From Verrucomicrobiales bacterium (GTDB lineage Bacteria; Verrucomicrobiota; Verrucomicrobiia; Limisphaerales; UBA11320): a DNA stretch of 6,578 nt. The notes under the pieces were generated by a model that was given only the letters and a program-made list of their open reading frames with translations, had not been told where the DNA came from and searched no databases. Position 1 is the stretch's first letter; each line of letters begins with the position of its first letter. Below, in pieces: positions 5,758 through 6,578 of this stretch. The position numbers were made by a program, and so were the translations under genes. The DNA is taken from positions 1 through 6,578 of the forward strand of contig DMJJ01000261.1 in the NCBI GenBank assembly GCA_003452185.1, read 5' to 3'.

Positions 5758-6321
5758 TCAGCCGACCGAGATCGCGTGGCCGCGCGGGGTCTTCACCGTC
5801 CGGGTCAGCTGCAGGATCTTCGCCACCACACTGGCGACGTCCGGGAGGACGAAATCATGGTGCACCGGCCCCACCCAAGGGGACTTCACCAGCAGGGAGA
5901 TGCACCCCGCGGTCCGGGCCGCCTCGGCGTCCTGCCACTTGTCGCTGATGACATATGAGTGATCCAGGTCGAGATGCCACTTGAAGGCTGCCTCGATCAG
6001 GAGGCCGGGCTTCGGCTTCCGGCATGGGCAGCGGTCATGCTCGTCGTGGGAGCACAGCATCAGGTCGTCGAGCGGGAAGGTGCGGCGCAGGATGTCGTGC
6101 ATCCGGTCGAGCTCCCGGCGCGAGAGCGTCCCACGCGAGACCCCTGGCTGGTTCGTGGTCGCGATGAGGGCGAACCCGGCCTCCTTCAGCTGCCGCAGCG
6201 GCTCGACATTCTCCGCAACCACCTTGAACTCCTCAAGGCTCGTCGGGCTGATCTGGTGTTTGGGCCCCACCCGGACGTGGTTCAGGATGGCGTCGCGTTC
6301 GATGAATACGGCTGTTTTCAT
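5758..6321 (-). CDS. HAD-IIIA family protein, GmhB-like (heptose-1,7-bisphosphate 7-phosphatase homologue) with altered motif I
   Basis: GmhB removes the 7-phosphate from D-glycero-D-manno-heptose 1,7-bisphosphate in ADP-heptose synthesis for LPS. The 187-residue length matches. Motif II is IATTNQPGVSRG (53-64). The zinc loop C-x-H-x5-C-x-C is intact as Cys90, His92, Cys98, Cys100, followed by RKPKPG (101-106). Motif IV is SDKWQDA (126-132), with Asp127 and Asp131. Motif I is atypical: the family reads DxDGT, but here FIERDAIL (6-13) puts Glu8 at the nucleophile, keeps Asp10, and replaces Gly-Thr with Ala-Ile. The codon is GAA, read directly from the DNA. The protein may be inactive, regulatory, or have changed chemistry. 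ATG 6321 is chosen because it places motif I at residues 8-10; upstream in-frame sequence to 6453 is not family-like. It converges on the outer-membrane gene. Confidence 0.85.
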   Translation of the reverse strand: MKTAVFIERDAILNHVRVGPKHQISPTSLEEFKVVAENVEPLRQLKEAGFALIATTNQPGVSRGTLSRRELDRMHDILRRTFPLDDLMLCSHDEHDRCPCRKPKPGLLIEAAFKWHLDLDHSYVISDKWQDAEAARTAGCISLLVKSPWVGPVHHDFVLPDVASVVAKILQLTRTVKTPRGHAISVG

Positions 6322-6578
6322 GCTGTGGAGTTTCGGGGATCGATGGCGCTGAGGGCCCCCGGCAAAGGGCTGCCAGCCCGGGCAATCGACGACGAAGCAT
6401 GAACCTGCGGACGCCGGAGGGATCTTACCTCCTCGGGCCCCCTGGGGACACAAAACGACATACGACTACGACACGGCTGCATGAGTGCTTAGGTTGCTAC
6501 CGTCAACTTATCCACCTTTCCTCAACGCGCTACAAAGAATCGCAGAAGGGGTGAAAAAATTCGGTAACAAGCACGCTA
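6322..6578. promoter_or_regulatory. Non-coding region upstream of the GmhB-like gene
   Basis: No convincing gene is visible in these 257 bases. Composition becomes more AT-rich after about 6440, as expected for a promoter region of the minus-strand gene, but no strong -35/-10 pair stands out. Visible elements are an inverted repeat at 6416-6432 (GGAGG, GATCTTA, CCTCC), which would sit in the leader of the minus-strand transcript, and TTATCCACC at 6508-6516, one mismatch from the DnaA box TTATCCACA. A GTG at 6551 opens a frame that leaves the window after nine codons and cannot be judged. Confidence 0.3.

Noticed and set aside
6322..6453. N-terminal extension of the GmhB-like protein to a TTG at 6453
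   Set aside because: The extra 44 residues do not resemble the family, and the ATG at 6321 places motif I at the expected position.
6551..6578. Possible gene start GTG (MKKFGNKHA) running off the right edge
   Set aside because: Only nine codons are visible, and the purine run lies directly against the GTG without normal spacing; it cannot be supported.

Overview
The window is GC-rich, fully gene-packed bacterial chromosome. Eight protein-coding genes are supported; there is no mobile element, CRISPR array, tRNA or rRNA. The gene content points to a Gram-negative envelope: an LPS-type heptosyltransferase, a GmhB-like heptose phosphatase homologue, and a predicted outer-membrane beta-barrel ending in Phe. 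The style of the metallophosphoesterase, of the secreted Ig-like protein and of the GmhB-like protein reminds me of Verrucomicrobiota. That is recognition from memory, not a search, and is only moderately secure.

Layout. Bases 1-1287 (minus strand) hold a two-gene biosynthetic unit: panC (pantothenate synthetase), then nadB (L-aspartate oxidase), whose 3' part runs off the left edge. A 152-bp divergent intergenic region follows. Bases 1440-3641 (plus strand) hold acylphosphatase, a calcineurin-type metallophosphoesterase and a family-9 glycosyltransferase. Gaps of 12 and 24 bp make this a likely operon. Bases 3760-5689 (plus strand) hold two exported proteins in tandem: an uncharacterised secreted beta-rich protein and a DUF481-like outer-membrane protein with an N-terminal small-barrel domain and a long Pro/Ala linker. 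A perfect inverted repeat separates these from a convergent minus-strand gene (5758-6321) encoding a GmhB-like HAD-IIIA protein. Bases 6322-6578 contain no convincing gene; they probably hold the leader and promoter of that last gene.

Functional themes. panC and nadB feed cofactor synthesis (CoA and NAD). The family-9 glycosyltransferase and the GmhB-like protein both belong to heptose/LPS biology, and the two exported proteins between them fit the same envelope theme, although a shared pathway is inference.

The clearest oddity is in the GmhB-like protein. The HAD motif I nucleophile position reads Glu instead of Asp (FIERDAIL where DxDGT is expected), while the zinc loop and the other HAD motifs look intact. 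Other points are a 46-residue Pro-rich N-terminal extension with a TTG start on the glycosyltransferase, near-absence of Shine-Dalgarno sequences, and a 6-bp stem (AGGCCC/GGGCCT) that occurs in two intergenic regions. I see no clear evidence of a new multi-gene defence or mobile system here.
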